Below are positions 16,738 to 25,800 of a stretch of 64,000 bases of DNA, piece by piece. The stretch lies in NCBI GenBank assembly GCA_039984955.1, contig JBDWTN010000007.1, forward strand, positions 1,930,501-1,994,500, given 5' to 3'. The position numbers were made by a program, and so were the translations under genes. Positions within the stretch are counted from its first letter, which is position 1, and each line of letters starts with the position of its first letter. Below the pieces are notes generated by a model, which saw nothing but the letters and a program-made list of their open reading frames with translations, was not told where the DNA came from and did no database searches. This stretch comes from Marinobacter alexandrii (GTDB lineage: Bacteria > Bacteroidota > Bacteroidia > Cytophagales > Cyclobacteriaceae).

Positions 16738-17913
16738 CTAAAGCTTGCTAACCATGGCAGCAAAATCACTATAAAAGTCGGTCTGGTAATTAAACCCCTC
16801 AGGATCTGCACACCGAACAGCTACTATTTGCTTCTCTGGAATGATCACTAAGAAATTTCCTCTATAGCCATTAGCATAATATGCAGTGATTTCATCACTA
16901 AAAATTCTTTTACTTGAATGTAAACCTGCCACATTGTTTTTTTGTAAAACACCAGACCAATCCTCACCTAAAATCTCTTTTAGTTTATCAAAAAAAACAT
17001 ACTTATTTTCAAATACCTGACCTTTTATTGGTTGGATACTTTCAATTAGTTCGTCACTAGCGCCTCTTTTTTTCCAGTTTATCAATGTCTCACCATCTAT
17101 TACTCTATGCTCATAAGCGGGCAACCTCCACCAGAGTAACCCCCACATTGGAACATCTGGCTGTCCTTGTTGAAAAGAGAGGTCTATCCATTCTTTTGAG
17201 ATCAGCCTATTATCTAAATATGTGCCCTCATTAAGCATCAAAGTACCAAACTTCAATAAGTCACTAGGTTTAATGATAAAGGATCCGTGGGCCGTCGGAT
17301 TTCCTGATCTATCTCTAATCCAATCAACATCTGAAATATTCATTGGTTCAAAGAAGTATTTTTCAAAGAATTGATCCATTCTAAGCTCTGACGCTTTTTC
17401 AATGACGCCACCTAAAAGAGCAACAGCTTTGTTATTGTATGATACAACTTCACCTGGTTTATCATCTAATTCTGCTGCAAGTGCAAGACGAATAATGTTA
17501 TCAACTTTATAGTCCGGTGCTGGCTCCAATTCAATACTTGCGTTCTGATGGTTTTGCAGTCCAGAAGTATGATTTAAAAGCATCTTAACAGTAATAAGGC
17601 TCTTATCTCCTTGCTTCCATTCTGGAAAGAAATAATGGATCGGTTGGTCCAAAGAATCTAAGAAACCTTCAGACAACAGCTTACCTACTCCTAGACTTAC
17701 CAAAGATTTTCCTGCTGAAGCTATGTAGATAGGGTTATCTGTTCCCTTTTCTACTATTACCTGACCTGCTTTTTGAATGATTAGAGCATCTGAATGAGTC
17801 TGATTTGATTTTTCAATTATCCTTTGAAGTACAGAATTGTCAACATTCTGAGCTTGCGAAAACATCAATGATGAAAACATTAATGCTGCAGTTATGCATT
17901 TATGAAAACTCAT
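16738..17913 (-). CDS. Serine hydrolase, class C beta-lactamase-like
   Basis: A secreted penicillin-binding-fold hydrolase of 391 residues. I place the start at the ATG at 17913 because it gives a signal peptide (MSFHKCITAALMFSSLMFSQA); the frame stays open for 26 more codons inside the upstream gene. Active-site motifs are SAGK (SxxK nucleophile) in YIASAGKSLVSLGV and YNN (YxN) in SYNNKAVALLGG, with HTSGL in the loop before. Members act as esterases, D-aminopeptidases or beta-lactamases. It begins 1 nt after the DUF4097 stop and is the last gene of the sigma-factor operon, so it is probably part of an envelope-stress type regulon. Confidence 0.88.
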   Translation of the reverse strand: MSFHKCITAALMFSSLMFSQAQNVDNSVLQRIIEKSNQTHSDALIIQKAGQVIVEKGTDNPIYIASAGKSLVSLGVGKLLSEGFLDSLDQPIHYFFPEWKQGDKSLITVKMLLNHTSGLQNHQNASIELEPAPDYKVDNIIRLALAAELDDKPGEVVSYNNKAVALLGGVIEKASELRMDQFFEKYFFEPMNISDVDWIRDRSGNPTAHGSFIIKPSDLLKFGTLMLNEGTYLDNRLISKEWIDLSFQQGQPDVPMWGLLWWRLPAYEHRVIDGETLINWKKRGASDELIESIQPIKGQVFENKYVFFDKLKEILGEDWSGVLQKNNVAGLHSSKRIFSDEITAYYANGYRGNFLVIIPEKQIVAVRCADPEGFNYQTDFYSDFAAMVSKL

Positions 17914-17914
17914 A

Positions 17915-18739
17915 TTATTTCTTTCTGATAATAATATCCCCGTGCATGTTTTTGAAAGTGTATTCCGGACCACCTCCATTGATATCTCCAAAGACCCACG
18001 AGTTTATTGACACTTTGTATTGACCTCTATCTGATTTTACTTCAGGTTTCGAACGATCAACTGTCATATCAAAGTCGGTGAAAATCTCCCCTTGATCTGA
18101 GCGCATCTTCGCTCTAGCCTTAATGCCTGGAGGAAAGGTCACATCCACATTGCCATGTAGCGTTACAAAAGACATGGGTTCATTTTCAATAACCGATTTG
18201 AAGTTGACAGTAATATCTCCGTGGACCGTATTGGAAACAATAGACCCACTCATATCTTTTAATGTCAATGGTCCGTGAACAGCAGATATTTCATGCGTCC
18301 CGCTGATGCCTGTTACATCTACTTTGCCATGTACTGTGGAAACTTCCAGGTCAAAATTAGCAGGGACTTTTATATTGAGGTTGATGGGCTTCTTCCACGA
18401 ATTCGTTTCTATTTCTACCACATTGTTATCCTCCGAAGCACTTAGCTCTATCGGGCTTGAAGCAATTCTCTTCATTCCTGCGGGTGCTGATGATTTACTG
18501 TCGTTATGATCATCACAGCTGGCACAATCATCATCACTTGATTTTGTGCTTGCGGTAGCTTCTATAATTACTTCTTTCCCATCATAGGCTTCCACTTTAA
18601 TGTTTCCTCTAACCAGCCCCACCTCCAGCTTACCTTTTGAATTTGGAGAACTTAGAGGTATGGCTATTTTTTCGTTGAAATCCTGTGCCCAAGCACTTGC
18701 TGTGGCTGCCAGGAATAATATGGTTACTATATTTTTCAT
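17915..18739 (-). CDS. DUF4097-type secreted beta-helix protein (HG repeats)
   Basis: A 274-residue exported protein (signal peptide MKNIVTILFLAATASAWAQ). The mature part is a right-handed beta-helix-like ladder of the DUF4097/putative adhesin type. Regular rungs are marked by HG turns: STVHGKVDV, SAVHGPLTL, NTVHGDITV, VTLHGNVDV and a last KNMHGDIII. A Cys-rich acidic insert DDDCASCDDHND at about residues 70-85 breaks the first rungs. Family members are secreted or surface-located with unknown function and often follow sigma/anti-sigma pairs. It is the fourth gene of that operon, 34 nt after its paralogue. Confidence 0.82.
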   Translation of the reverse strand: MKNIVTILFLAATASAWAQDFNEKIAIPLSSPNSKGKLEVGLVRGNIKVEAYDGKEVIIEATASTKSSDDDCASCDDHNDSKSSAPAGMKRIASSPIELSASEDNNVVEIETNSWKKPINLNIKVPANFDLEVSTVHGKVDVTGISGTHEISAVHGPLTLKDMSGSIVSNTVHGDITVNFKSVIENEPMSFVTLHGNVDVTFPPGIKARAKMRSDQGEIFTDFDMTVDRSKPEVKSDRGQYKVSINSWVFGDINGGGPEYTFKNMHGDIIIRKK

Positions 18740-18773
18740 GTTACTATATTTTGTACACGCTTGAATCGTGTAG

Positions 18774-19604
18774 TTATTCAGATTTATTTAAATAAACGTT
18801 TCCATTGATACTTCTAAAAGACAGTTCAGGTCCTCCAGAGCCAATTTCAACGCCAGTCTTAGTGCCTATTTTAAAGGTCCCATTTTCTTCGCTTTTCTCA
18901 ATTTTTGGACTCATCCGCTTATAGTCAAAAGAAGTATATAAGTCTCCATGCATGGAATTGAAATAAACTTTAGCACTAAAATTTTTTGGGAGATCAAAGT
19001 TGAAGTCCCCATTCACCGTATTAAAGTCTACTGGCTCTGTTGGCACTTCTAAAAAGTTGATGGTTACATCTCCATTCACAGTGGATGCTTGAAGCACTTG
19101 TCTCGCATTCTGGATTTCCACTTCTCCATTGACATTGCAGGCTTTTACAGGACCATCAATGTTAATAACCAAAATGTCTCCTTTATTGATCGTTCTGGCC
19201 TCCAGTTTTACATTTTTGGGAACTTTTAACTTGTATTGATATTTGAATCCATATGCTGGCTCATCCCGCATGTCATAGCCCCATCCACCATTTCTCCAAT
19301 CACATTTTTTTACAAATGGTGCTTTCGTATAAAAGACCAACGAGTCATCCGTCAATAATTGACCTAACTGCAACTCTTTCTTTGCTTTTTCAACAAGTTC
19401 GTCGCTGTATCCTGATATTTGGATTTCAAGATAGAGGTGCACGAGGTTATCTTCCGACTTTTCCACAACAACATCTCCGAAGATATTGTCTACAATCACA
19501 GTTGTATTGCTTGGATCTTCTAAAGGATATGTTTTGAATATAACAATCTTGTCCTCCTTGAGGGTTGGATTGATCAATGTTATAATTAATAGTAAAAAAT
19601 TCAT
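18774..19604 (-). CDS. DUF4097-type secreted beta-helix protein (NG repeats)
   Basis: A 276-residue exported paralogue of the gene downstream, with a short signal peptide (MNFLLLIITLINPT). Its rungs use NG rather than HG turns: CNVNGEVEI, STVNGDVTI, NTVNGDFNF, then NSMHGDLYT and RSINGNVYL. The pattern of rung length is the same as in the paralogue, which points to a tandem duplication followed by divergence. It lies 12 nt after the anti-sigma-like gene. Function is unknown; secretion and the operon suggest a role in the cell envelope. Confidence 0.8.
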   Translation of the reverse strand: MNFLLLIITLINPTLKEDKIVIFKTYPLEDPSNTTVIVDNIFGDVVVEKSEDNLVHLYLEIQISGYSDELVEKAKKELQLGQLLTDDSLVFYTKAPFVKKCDWRNGGWGYDMRDEPAYGFKYQYKLKVPKNVKLEARTINKGDILVINIDGPVKACNVNGEVEIQNARQVLQASTVNGDVTINFLEVPTEPVDFNTVNGDFNFDLPKNFSAKVYFNSMHGDLYTSFDYKRMSPKIEKSEENGTFKIGTKTGVEIGSGGPELSFRSINGNVYLNKSE

Positions 19605-19616
19605 TAGTCCTTGATT

Positions 19617-20411
19617 TTAAGTGTTTTGCAGTGTCTGGATACTTTGGTTGAGCTTTTCTTTCACAAATTCATCTTGCGTACTTTCCTTGAGCTCTTCCAT
19701 TGCTTCAACTGAAGATTTTTCCTGTATGTCTACCAATGCATCAGCTATAGCTACCAGCATCAAAGGAGAGTCTTGCATTTTTAAGGCATCTACAAGCGCG
19801 TGTCTAACCTCTGGTTGATTGGCATACCTAAGCAATGATTCGAGAGAGGCGAGGCGAACATTTAAATTTTCATCATGATTAAGTGTTGAGATCAACGCCT
19901 TAATTACTTTTTCATCGGCATTTGGAAGCTCTGCTGCAAGGTTTACCGCTCTTATTCTTTCCTGTGCCTTAGGTTGTTCAATAAGCGTTAGCATCATCAT
20001 CTCTTTCATAGATTGTATTTCATTGCTGAGCTGAGCTATATCTTGCTTTTGATTTTGCGAGGGCAGCATCCACCACCCAATGAAGAGCCCCATGACCAAT
20101 GATGCTAATCCAACTTGCCAACTTCGAGTCATCCGCTCGACAATCCAATCCATCACATTTGGTCTAGCAGTCTTTTGCTTCTCTGCATAGGCAGACATCA
20201 TTCCTTCAAATCGAGCATCCATCTTCTCGGAAGGTTCTGGTCGTTCGATTTCTTCAAACAGATCCCATGTTTGCTCAAGGTCTTTCAATTCTGAAGCAAC
20301 TTTAGGATTTGAATCCAGAAACTGTTTAAGCGCGACTTCCTCATTCTCACTGATATCGCCAGCGAGCTTATCTTGCCACAGTTCTTCCGCTTTTTTCTTT
20401 GTTAGTTTCAT
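19617..20411 (-). CDS. Anti-sigma-like membrane protein with HEAT-like C-terminal domain
   Basis: A 264-residue protein with an N-terminal cytoplasmic segment (KKAEELWQDKLAGDISENEEVALKQFLDSNPKVASEL, an anti-sigma-like helical pattern without zinc ligands), a transmembrane helix at about 96-114 and an extracytoplasmic region of HEAT-like helical repeats (RIRAVNLAAEL, VRLASLESLLRYA, VRHALVDALKM, LVAIADALVDI). It starts 1 nt after the sigma-factor stop, so it almost certainly controls that sigma factor. The HEAT-like outside domain suggests protein-protein sensing instead of a usual sensor domain. Confidence 0.75.
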   Translation of the reverse strand: MKLTKKKAEELWQDKLAGDISENEEVALKQFLDSNPKVASELKDLEQTWDLFEEIERPEPSEKMDARFEGMMSAYAEKQKTARPNVMDWIVERMTRSWQVGLASLVMGLFIGWWMLPSQNQKQDIAQLSNEIQSMKEMMMLTLIEQPKAQERIRAVNLAAELPNADEKVIKALISTLNHDENLNVRLASLESLLRYANQPEVRHALVDALKMQDSPLMLVAIADALVDIQEKSSVEAMEELKESTQDEFVKEKLNQSIQTLQNT

Positions 20412-20412
20412 A

Positions 20413-20964
20413 TCAAACGTCCAGTTTTAAGTAGGACTCTCGTAATTCTTTTAATATTCTGTGTACACGCACCTTTATAGCACTTTCTGTCACTCCTAGC
20501 ATCTCAGCTACTTTGGCATATTTCACTTTCTGAAACCTTACCAACTCTATCAACTCTCTCTTTTCATCTGTTAGATTTGAAAGCGCCTTTTTTAAATAAT
20601 TCAGTTCATCAGAGCGTTCCATATTCACCTCCGTATTTGTTGTTTCGCTTAGCTGCTCTTCATATGGATTCATATCTTCTTGAAAAGCATAGCGTTTGTT
20701 TTTTCGGTAATGATCGTGATGCACATTGCGCGCCATCTGAAACGCCCAAACCTCAAAATCTCCATTTTCTTTGTACGTATGCTTGTACTTCAAAATCCGC
20801 ACGAATACGTTTTGAACTAGGTCTTCACTAGTTGCTCCATCGCTGGTCATTCCGTAGAAAAATCCAAAGAATCGGCGACTGTATCGTTTATAAAGAAGGT
20901 TGAGTTTTTCAACATCACCCTCTTTCACTTTCAGCATCAGGTTGTGGTCTTCCAGTAGGTTCAT
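20413..20964 (-). CDS. ECF RNA polymerase sigma factor
   Basis: A 183-residue ECF sigma factor, the first gene of a five-gene operon. Region 2 is seen in LNLLYKRYSRRFFGFFYGM and SEDLVQNVFVRILKYKHTY with the -10-recognising WAFQMARNVHHDHYRK; region 4 is LKKALSNLTDEKRELIELVRF with the HTH KVAEMLGVTESAIKVRVHRILKEL. The frame is open to an ATG at 21042, but that ATG lies within an intergenic repeat element. I therefore prefer the Met at 20964 (the one at 20973 is also possible). The next gene encodes its likely anti-sigma factor. Confidence 0.88.
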   Translation of the reverse strand: MNLLEDHNLMLKVKEGDVEKLNLLYKRYSRRFFGFFYGMTSDGATSEDLVQNVFVRILKYKHTYKENGDFEVWAFQMARNVHHDHYRKNKRYAFQEDMNPYEEQLSETTNTEVNMERSDELNYLKKALSNLTDEKRELIELVRFQKVKYAKVAEMLGVTESAIKVRVHRILKELRESYLKLDV

Positions 20965-21036
20965 TTGGTGCATTCTATCGGGGAAACTCAAGTAAGTTCG
21001 GAAGGTTACATGGGGATTGGAAATTTCTTTTTTCAA

Positions 21037-21101
21037 TGTCATTCTGAGAAAAGCGAAAAATCTTCATCATTATAAGATCCTTCACTACGTTCAGGATGAC
21101 A
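21037..21101. repeat. Dispersed intergenic inverted repeat (TGTCATTCTGAG type)
   Basis: The arms TGTCATTCTGAG..AAAATCTT (21037-21064) and AAGATCC..AGGATGACA (21074-21101) are imperfect inverted copies of 28 nt. It lies between the sigma operon and the FAD/Fe-S dehydrogenase gene and belongs to the family seen at 13075, 31316 and 33064. Confidence 0.7.
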
Positions 21102-21122
21102 TTTTGTATTTAGGTTTGAACT

Positions 21123-23987
21123 ATGAACTTCGACAGCCTTCAAAAGGAACTAAAAGGTGAACTCCATACTGGAGAAGCTATCAAACGTATCTATGCGACA
21201 GATGCGTCCGCCTATCGTGAAGTTCCTCAGGCAGTTGCTATTCCAAAAACGGATGAAGACATTCAAAAGCTCATCCAATTCGCGAAAGCAAATCAAACAT
21301 CACTTATTCCTAGAACGGCAGGTACCTCTCTTGCCGGACAAGTTGTTGGTGGTGGAATTATCGTTGACGTATCGAAATACTTTACCAAGATCATTGAAAT
21401 CAATACCGAAGAGGAGTACGTATGGGTTCAACCTGGAGTAGTACGAGATGAACTGAATCGCGAGCTAGCCAAACAAGGCTATTTCTTCGCTCCTGAAACT
21501 TCTACAGCAAACCGGGCCATGATTGGTGGGATGATTGGAAACAATAGTTGTGGTTCCAACTCTGTTGTTTATGGAGGTACTCGAGAGCATTTACTTGAGG
21601 TCAAAGCGTTCCTTTCAGACGGATATGAGGTTCTTTTCAAGGAAACTGAAGATTTAAGAGGATCAGCAGATCTGGAAACAGAACTATATGAAAATATTTC
21701 GGAGATTCTTTTGGATGAAACCAACATTAAACGGATTAAAAAAGAGTTTCCCAAGCCAAATATTCCAAGAAGAAACACAGGTTATGCCTTAGATATGTTG
21801 GCTAACATGCAGCCATTCAATTCCAAAGGAGGATCTTTCAATTTCTGTTCGCTAATTGCAGGATCAGAAGGAACACTGGCTTTTGTTACTGCGGCTAAAT
21901 TAAAACTCACTAAAATTCCTGAAGGATATAAGCGACTGGTTTGTATTCATTGTAAAAGTGTGGATGATGCGCTCCAAGCAAACCTGATTGCACTCAACTA
22001 TCAGCCTTATGCCTGTGAATTGATGGACCACTATATCCTCGAAGCGACTGCAAGAAATAAAGAACAAGCAGCAAATAGATTCTTTGTGGAAGGAGAACCT
22101 AAGGCTATTCTGGTGGTAGAATTAATAGGTGATACGGAAAAGGAAGTAGACATTCGCATTCTCAACTTTCTCACAGAGCTAGGCAAGCAACGACTGGGTT
22201 ACGCATTCCCAATAATTCGTGGAGACGACATTGCAAAAGTGTGGAACTTACGCAAAGCCGGATTGGGTCTATTATCCAATATTCCAGGTGATACAAAGCC
22301 TGCACCAGTCATTGAAGACACGGCTGTAGATGTCAAAGATCTACCAAACTACATTGGAGACTTTAATAAAATTCTCCAAAAGCATGACCTCTACAGTGTG
22401 CATTATGCACATGCAGGATCGGGTGAATTACATCTCAGGCCCTACTTGAATCTTAAAACAGAAAAGGGTGTAAAACTCTTTCGAACTATAGCACAGAAGA
22501 TTGCCACACTCGTAAAGAAATATGAAGGATCGCTCTCTGGAGAGCATGGGGATGGTCGCTTAAGGGGAGAGTTTATCCCTAAAATGATTGGGAAGGACAA
22601 TTACCAATTATTGCAGAGGGTAAAAAAAGCGTGGGATCCCCATAACATTTTCAATCCAGGAAAGATTGTTGATACCGCTCCAATGGATACCTCATTAAGG
22701 TATGAAAAAAACCAAGTCACACCGGAATATGAGACAATGCTTGACTTTTCCAACGATCAAGGGGTTGTTCGTGCTTCTGAGTTATGCAATGGATCTGGAG
22801 ACTGTCGAAAATCGGAGCTGACCGGAGGTACCATGTGCCCAAGTTATCAAGCTACTCGAGATGAGAAAGACACCACAAGAGCCCGTGCTAACATCCTTCG
22901 GGAAATGCTCACTCGACCAGAGACTGGAAATCCCTTTGCTCAACCAGAAATCAAAGAAGTGATGGATCTATGCCTTTCTTGCAAAGGCTGTAAAAGCGAG
23001 TGCCCTTCTAATGTAGACATGGGGAAGCTAAAGGCAGAGTGGCAATACCAAGCTATGAAGGAAGAGGGTGTTCTTTTTAGAACAAAGATGATCGCCAACT
23101 ATGCTAAAAGTATGGAGCGATTTGAGAATGCTCCATGGGTATTTAACCTTACACGAAACCTTTCTAAACCTCTATTGGGATTTGCACCTCAGCGGTCTAT
23201 TCCCAAAATGGCCTCTCAGACTTTAAGATCCTGGTTTGATAAGAAATTTCATTCGCTCCAGCGAAAACCAAAAAAAATTGTTTACTTCTTCTTTGATGAG
23301 TTTACTAATTATCTGGATGTAGAAATAGGCAAGAAAGCAATTATGCTTTTGGATCGCATGGGATATGAAGTGCGAGCGGCTAATCATGAAATTAGCGGTA
23401 GGGCTTATCTTTCTAAAGGGATGCTCAAGGAAGCTCGAGAGCTTGCAAAAGAAAATGTAACGCTTTTTCATTCGCTACTCAAAAAAGATATCTGCCTAAT
23501 TGGCATTGAACCATCTGCTATTCTCACTTTCCGTGACGAATATGCTGATTTGCTAAGGGGGGAGGAAAAAAAACAAGCCTTGGAAGTTTCTAAAAAGACG
23601 TACACGATTGAAGAGTTTTTGGCAACCGAGTTAGGTTCAGGAAACTTAAAGCCGGGAGATCTTTCACATGAAAAAAAGAAAATCTTAGTTCATGGTCACT
23701 GCCACCAAAAAGCTCTTTCGTCCATGACACCCACAATGAAAGTATTGAAAGCAGCAGAGAACTTTAAAGTACAAATGATTCCAAGTGGATGCTGTGGAAT
23801 GGCTGGTTCATTTGGTTATGAAAAGGAGCATTTCGAGGTATCCATGAAAGTTGGTGAATTGGTTTTATTTCCTAAAGTACGTGAAGCAGAGGAAGACACT
23901 ATCATTCTTGCATCGGGCACTTCTTGTCGTCATCAGATTTGGGATGGAACAGGTAAAGTGGCGAAGCACATAGTGGAAATATTATAG
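21123..23987 (+). CDS. FAD-linked oxidase/Fe-S oxidoreductase fusion (D-lactate or 2-hydroxy acid dehydrogenase type)
   Basis: A 954-residue three-part dehydrogenase. Residues ~20-260 form the PCMH-type FAD domain (QVVGGGIIVDVSKYF, MIGGMIGNNSCGSNSVVYGG), ~270-530 the FAD-oxidase C-terminal domain (HAHAGSGELHLRPYL, SLSGEHGDGRLRGEF). Then come two iron-sulphur cysteine sets (CNGSGDCRKSE..MCPSYQ and CLSCKGCKSECPSN) and a heterodisulfide-reductase-like CCG region (HGHCHQKAL, SGCCGMAGSFGYE). This architecture is that of YdiJ-like or D-lactate dehydrogenases that pass electrons to a membrane acceptor. The substrate is probably a 2-hydroxy acid, which the sequence does not fix. It is a single gene. 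Confidence 0.92.
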   Translation: MNFDSLQKELKGELHTGEAIKRIYATDASAYREVPQAVAIPKTDEDIQKLIQFAKANQTSLIPRTAGTSLAGQVVGGGIIVDVSKYFTKIIEINTEEEYVWVQPGVVRDELNRELAKQGYFFAPETSTANRAMIGGMIGNNSCGSNSVVYGGTREHLLEVKAFLSDGYEVLFKETEDLRGSADLETELYENISEILLDETNIKRIKKEFPKPNIPRRNTGYALDMLANMQPFNSKGGSFNFCSLIAGSEGTLAFVTAAKLKLTKIPEGYKRLVCIHCKSVDDALQANLIALNYQPYACELMDHYILEATARNKEQAANRFFVEGEPKAILVVELIGDTEKEVDIRILNFLTELGKQRLGYAFPIIRGDDIAKVWNLRKAGLGLLSNIPGDTKPAPVIEDTAVDVKDLPNYIGDFNKILQKHDLYSVHYAHAGSGELHLRPYLNLKTEKGVKLFRTIAQKIATLVKKYEGSLSGEHGDGRLRGEFIPKMIGKDNYQLLQRVKKAWDPHNIFNPGKIVDTAPMDTSLRYEKNQVTPEYETMLDFSNDQGVVRASELCNGSGDCRKSELTGGTMCPSYQATRDEKDTTRARANILREMLTRPETGNPFAQPEIKEVMDLCLSCKGCKSECPSNVDMGKLKAEWQYQAMKEEGVLFRTKMIANYAKSMERFENAPWVFNLTRNLSKPLLGFAPQRSIPKMASQTLRSWFDKKFHSLQRKPKKIVYFFFDEFTNYLDVEIGKKAIMLLDRMGYEVRAANHEISGRAYLSKGMLKEARELAKENVTLFHSLLKKDICLIGIEPSAILTFRDEYADLLRGEEKKQALEVSKKTYTIEEFLATELGSGNLKPGDLSHEKKKILVHGHCHQKALSSMTPTMKVLKAAENFKVQMIPSGCCGMAGSFGYEKEHFEVSMKVGELVLFPKVREAEEDTIILASGTSCRHQIWDGTGKVAKHIVEIL

Positions 23988-24950
23988 TTTGGCTTTCCCA
24001 GCAATAAAGCCCTCAATCCTCCAGAGATACCAGAGCTTTCCATCCTTCTTTTTAGTAAACCCTGTGTGTCCCCCATATCTAGGAGTCTCAAGGCTCACAT
24101 ATTCATTTTTTTGACATTGCTTATATGGATAGCAGTACTCTGATAGCAGCGGGTCGTTCTGAGCGTTCACAATCAATAAGGGAATTTTGATCTTTGGAAG
24201 AAACTGGCTACTTGACCATTTTGAATAGTATTGATCTAAGTCGGAAAAGTCGTGATGCAGCAATACATATTCTTTGTAAAGCTTTTCTAAGGAGTCCATA
24301 GTTTTAAGCTTTTCCAAATCAAATAACTCAGGAAAAACAACTGCCTTTCGCTCAATCTTTCTTTTCAATTTCTTAATAAAGCTTTTCTCCACCAAATGAT
24401 TCAATCCCTTCTTCAATTTCTTAGAGGCTGCTGATAAATCCATAGGGGTGGAAAACACTATACCACATTTCACTATATCACTTTGTATTTCACTACCCAG
24501 ATAGTTTACTACGAAGTTGCCGCCCATCGAAAATCCAAGTAGAATTACTTGACTATAATTTCCTTCTTGTGCCGCGTGCGTAATAACCTCATGCAAATCC
24601 CGAATGTCTCCATGATCGTAAAAGCGAGGCAGTCTGTTAAGATCCTTGCTGCAACTTCGATAGTGCCACACCAAAACGTCAACACCCTTTTTTCCAAAAT
24701 GGGAGGCTGATTCTTCGATAAAATGATCTTGAGAATTTCCTTCAAATCCATGCGAAATGATTATCAACGTTTCCGAGTCTTTTCTCACCCAATCAAGGTC
24801 CACAAAATCACCATCATGTAATTCCAACCGCTCACGCTCATAGACTACCTTGTGACTTTTTGCAGTAAAGTAAGGAACAAGCGTTTCCATCCAAGCATTA
24901 AAGTAGAGTGACGGTCTTTTTGAATAACTTGATTCCTTTATTATTGGCAT
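23982..24950 (-). CDS. YheT-type alpha/beta hydrolase
   Basis: A 322-residue alpha/beta hydrolase of the YheT (AB hydrolase 4) family. Motifs are ETLIIISHGFEGNSQDHFI (oxyanion region), VLVWHYRSCSKDLNRLPRFYDHGDIRDLHEVI (family-specific), ILLGFSMGGNFVVNYLG (catalytic Ser), VNAQNDPLLSEYCYP (acid) and RYGGHTGF (catalytic His). Relatives act on lipids or esters; the substrate is not known. Its end overlaps the dehydrogenase gene by 6 nt, tail to tail, and it is divergent from the UbiA gene with a 19-nt gap. Confidence 0.92.
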   Translation of the reverse strand: MPIIKESSYSKRPSLYFNAWMETLVPYFTAKSHKVVYERERLELHDGDFVDLDWVRKDSETLIIISHGFEGNSQDHFIEESASHFGKKGVDVLVWHYRSCSKDLNRLPRFYDHGDIRDLHEVITHAAQEGNYSQVILLGFSMGGNFVVNYLGSEIQSDIVKCGIVFSTPMDLSAASKKLKKGLNHLVEKSFIKKLKRKIERKAVVFPELFDLEKLKTMDSLEKLYKEYVLLHHDFSDLDQYYSKWSSSQFLPKIKIPLLIVNAQNDPLLSEYCYPYKQCQKNEYVSLETPRYGGHTGFTKKKDGKLWYLWRIEGFIAGKAKL

Positions 24951-24969
24951 TTAATTCTCATAGTCATCT

Positions 24970-25800
24970 GTGCTTCAATATACTTTCAAAACTTTCAATG
25001 CATTGCTTTATACAATTAGGCCTTCGGCTACCATTGGTGCATGCATGCTGACATTAGCTGCTTTTAATCCTCAAAAAAGTGAGATGAGCCTAGTGATTCC
25101 GCTCATGACAGCAGCCTTTTTTGGCAGTTCTTTTTGCTTCCTGGTTAATGATATTTACGACAAGGAAAAAGATCTTTTGAACAAAAAAACAAGACCTATA
25201 GCTACAGGAGTACTTTCCATAAAAGTTGCCGTTGGAAGCTCGATATTTTCCATGCTGGTTCTCCTGATATCTGCTTGGTTTCTGGGTGTTTACACATTCG
25301 TATTGTCATTTGGCTTTCTAGCTATTGCAATTACTTATTCATACTTAAATGCTAAAACAGGGCTTTTTGCAAACATGCTCGTGGCGCTTATCGTCTCCGG
25401 TACGCAATGGGGTGTAGCGATTATTAAGCCTGATGAGTACCTCTGGATAATTGCTTTCTTTCTGTTTTTCTTTACCATCCCAAGGGAAGTTTTATTGGAT
25501 TGGCTGGACCTCCCCGGAGATCAAAAATCTGGTAAGAAATCATTCCCAATGAACTACTCACCAGCGAAAGTCAAGCTGCTAGTATGGATTAGTTTAATAC
25601 TTTGTACCTCTTCCATTTTTTTCATTCTTGATCAAAATTCAAATGCATTATCACTTACTTTTTTCGTTTTAGCATTGATTACTTCATGGGCTTCATTCGT
25701 TCCTTTTTTTAGAAGCACTAATGATCGTGGAGCGTTGCTAAGCGTGAGGTGGTCTCACATGACGTTTGCTTTTCTTATCCTAGCTTTATTCTGCAGATGA
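24970..25800 (+). CDS. UbiA family prenyltransferase
   Basis: A 276-residue integral membrane prenyltransferase with about nine helices. The two Asp-rich motifs that bind Mg-diphosphate are NDIYDKEKD (~60) and, near the middle, DWLDLPGDQKSG. The start is a GTG. The protein has the general UbiA outline but no subgroup signature I can assign, so the acceptor could be a quinone precursor, haem O, a chlorophyll-like ring or another aromatic. The following gene overlaps it by 4 nt (ATGA), so the two are translationally coupled and may act in one pathway. Confidence 0.88.
   Translation: MLQYTFKTFNALLYTIRPSATIGACMLTLAAFNPQKSEMSLVIPLMTAAFFGSSFCFLVNDIYDKEKDLLNKKTRPIATGVLSIKVAVGSSIFSMLVLLISAWFLGVYTFVLSFGFLAIAITYSYLNAKTGLFANMLVALIVSGTQWGVAIIKPDEYLWIIAFFLFFFTIPREVLLDWLDLPGDQKSGKKSFPMNYSPAKVKLLVWISLILCTSSIFFILDQNSNALSLTFFVLALITSWASFVPFFRSTNDRGALLSVRWSHMTFAFLILALFCR

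Noticed and set aside
18305-18315. TGTTACAT inside the DUF4097 gene as a further sigma site
   Set aside because: Within coding sequence, without the second box and without the extended match.
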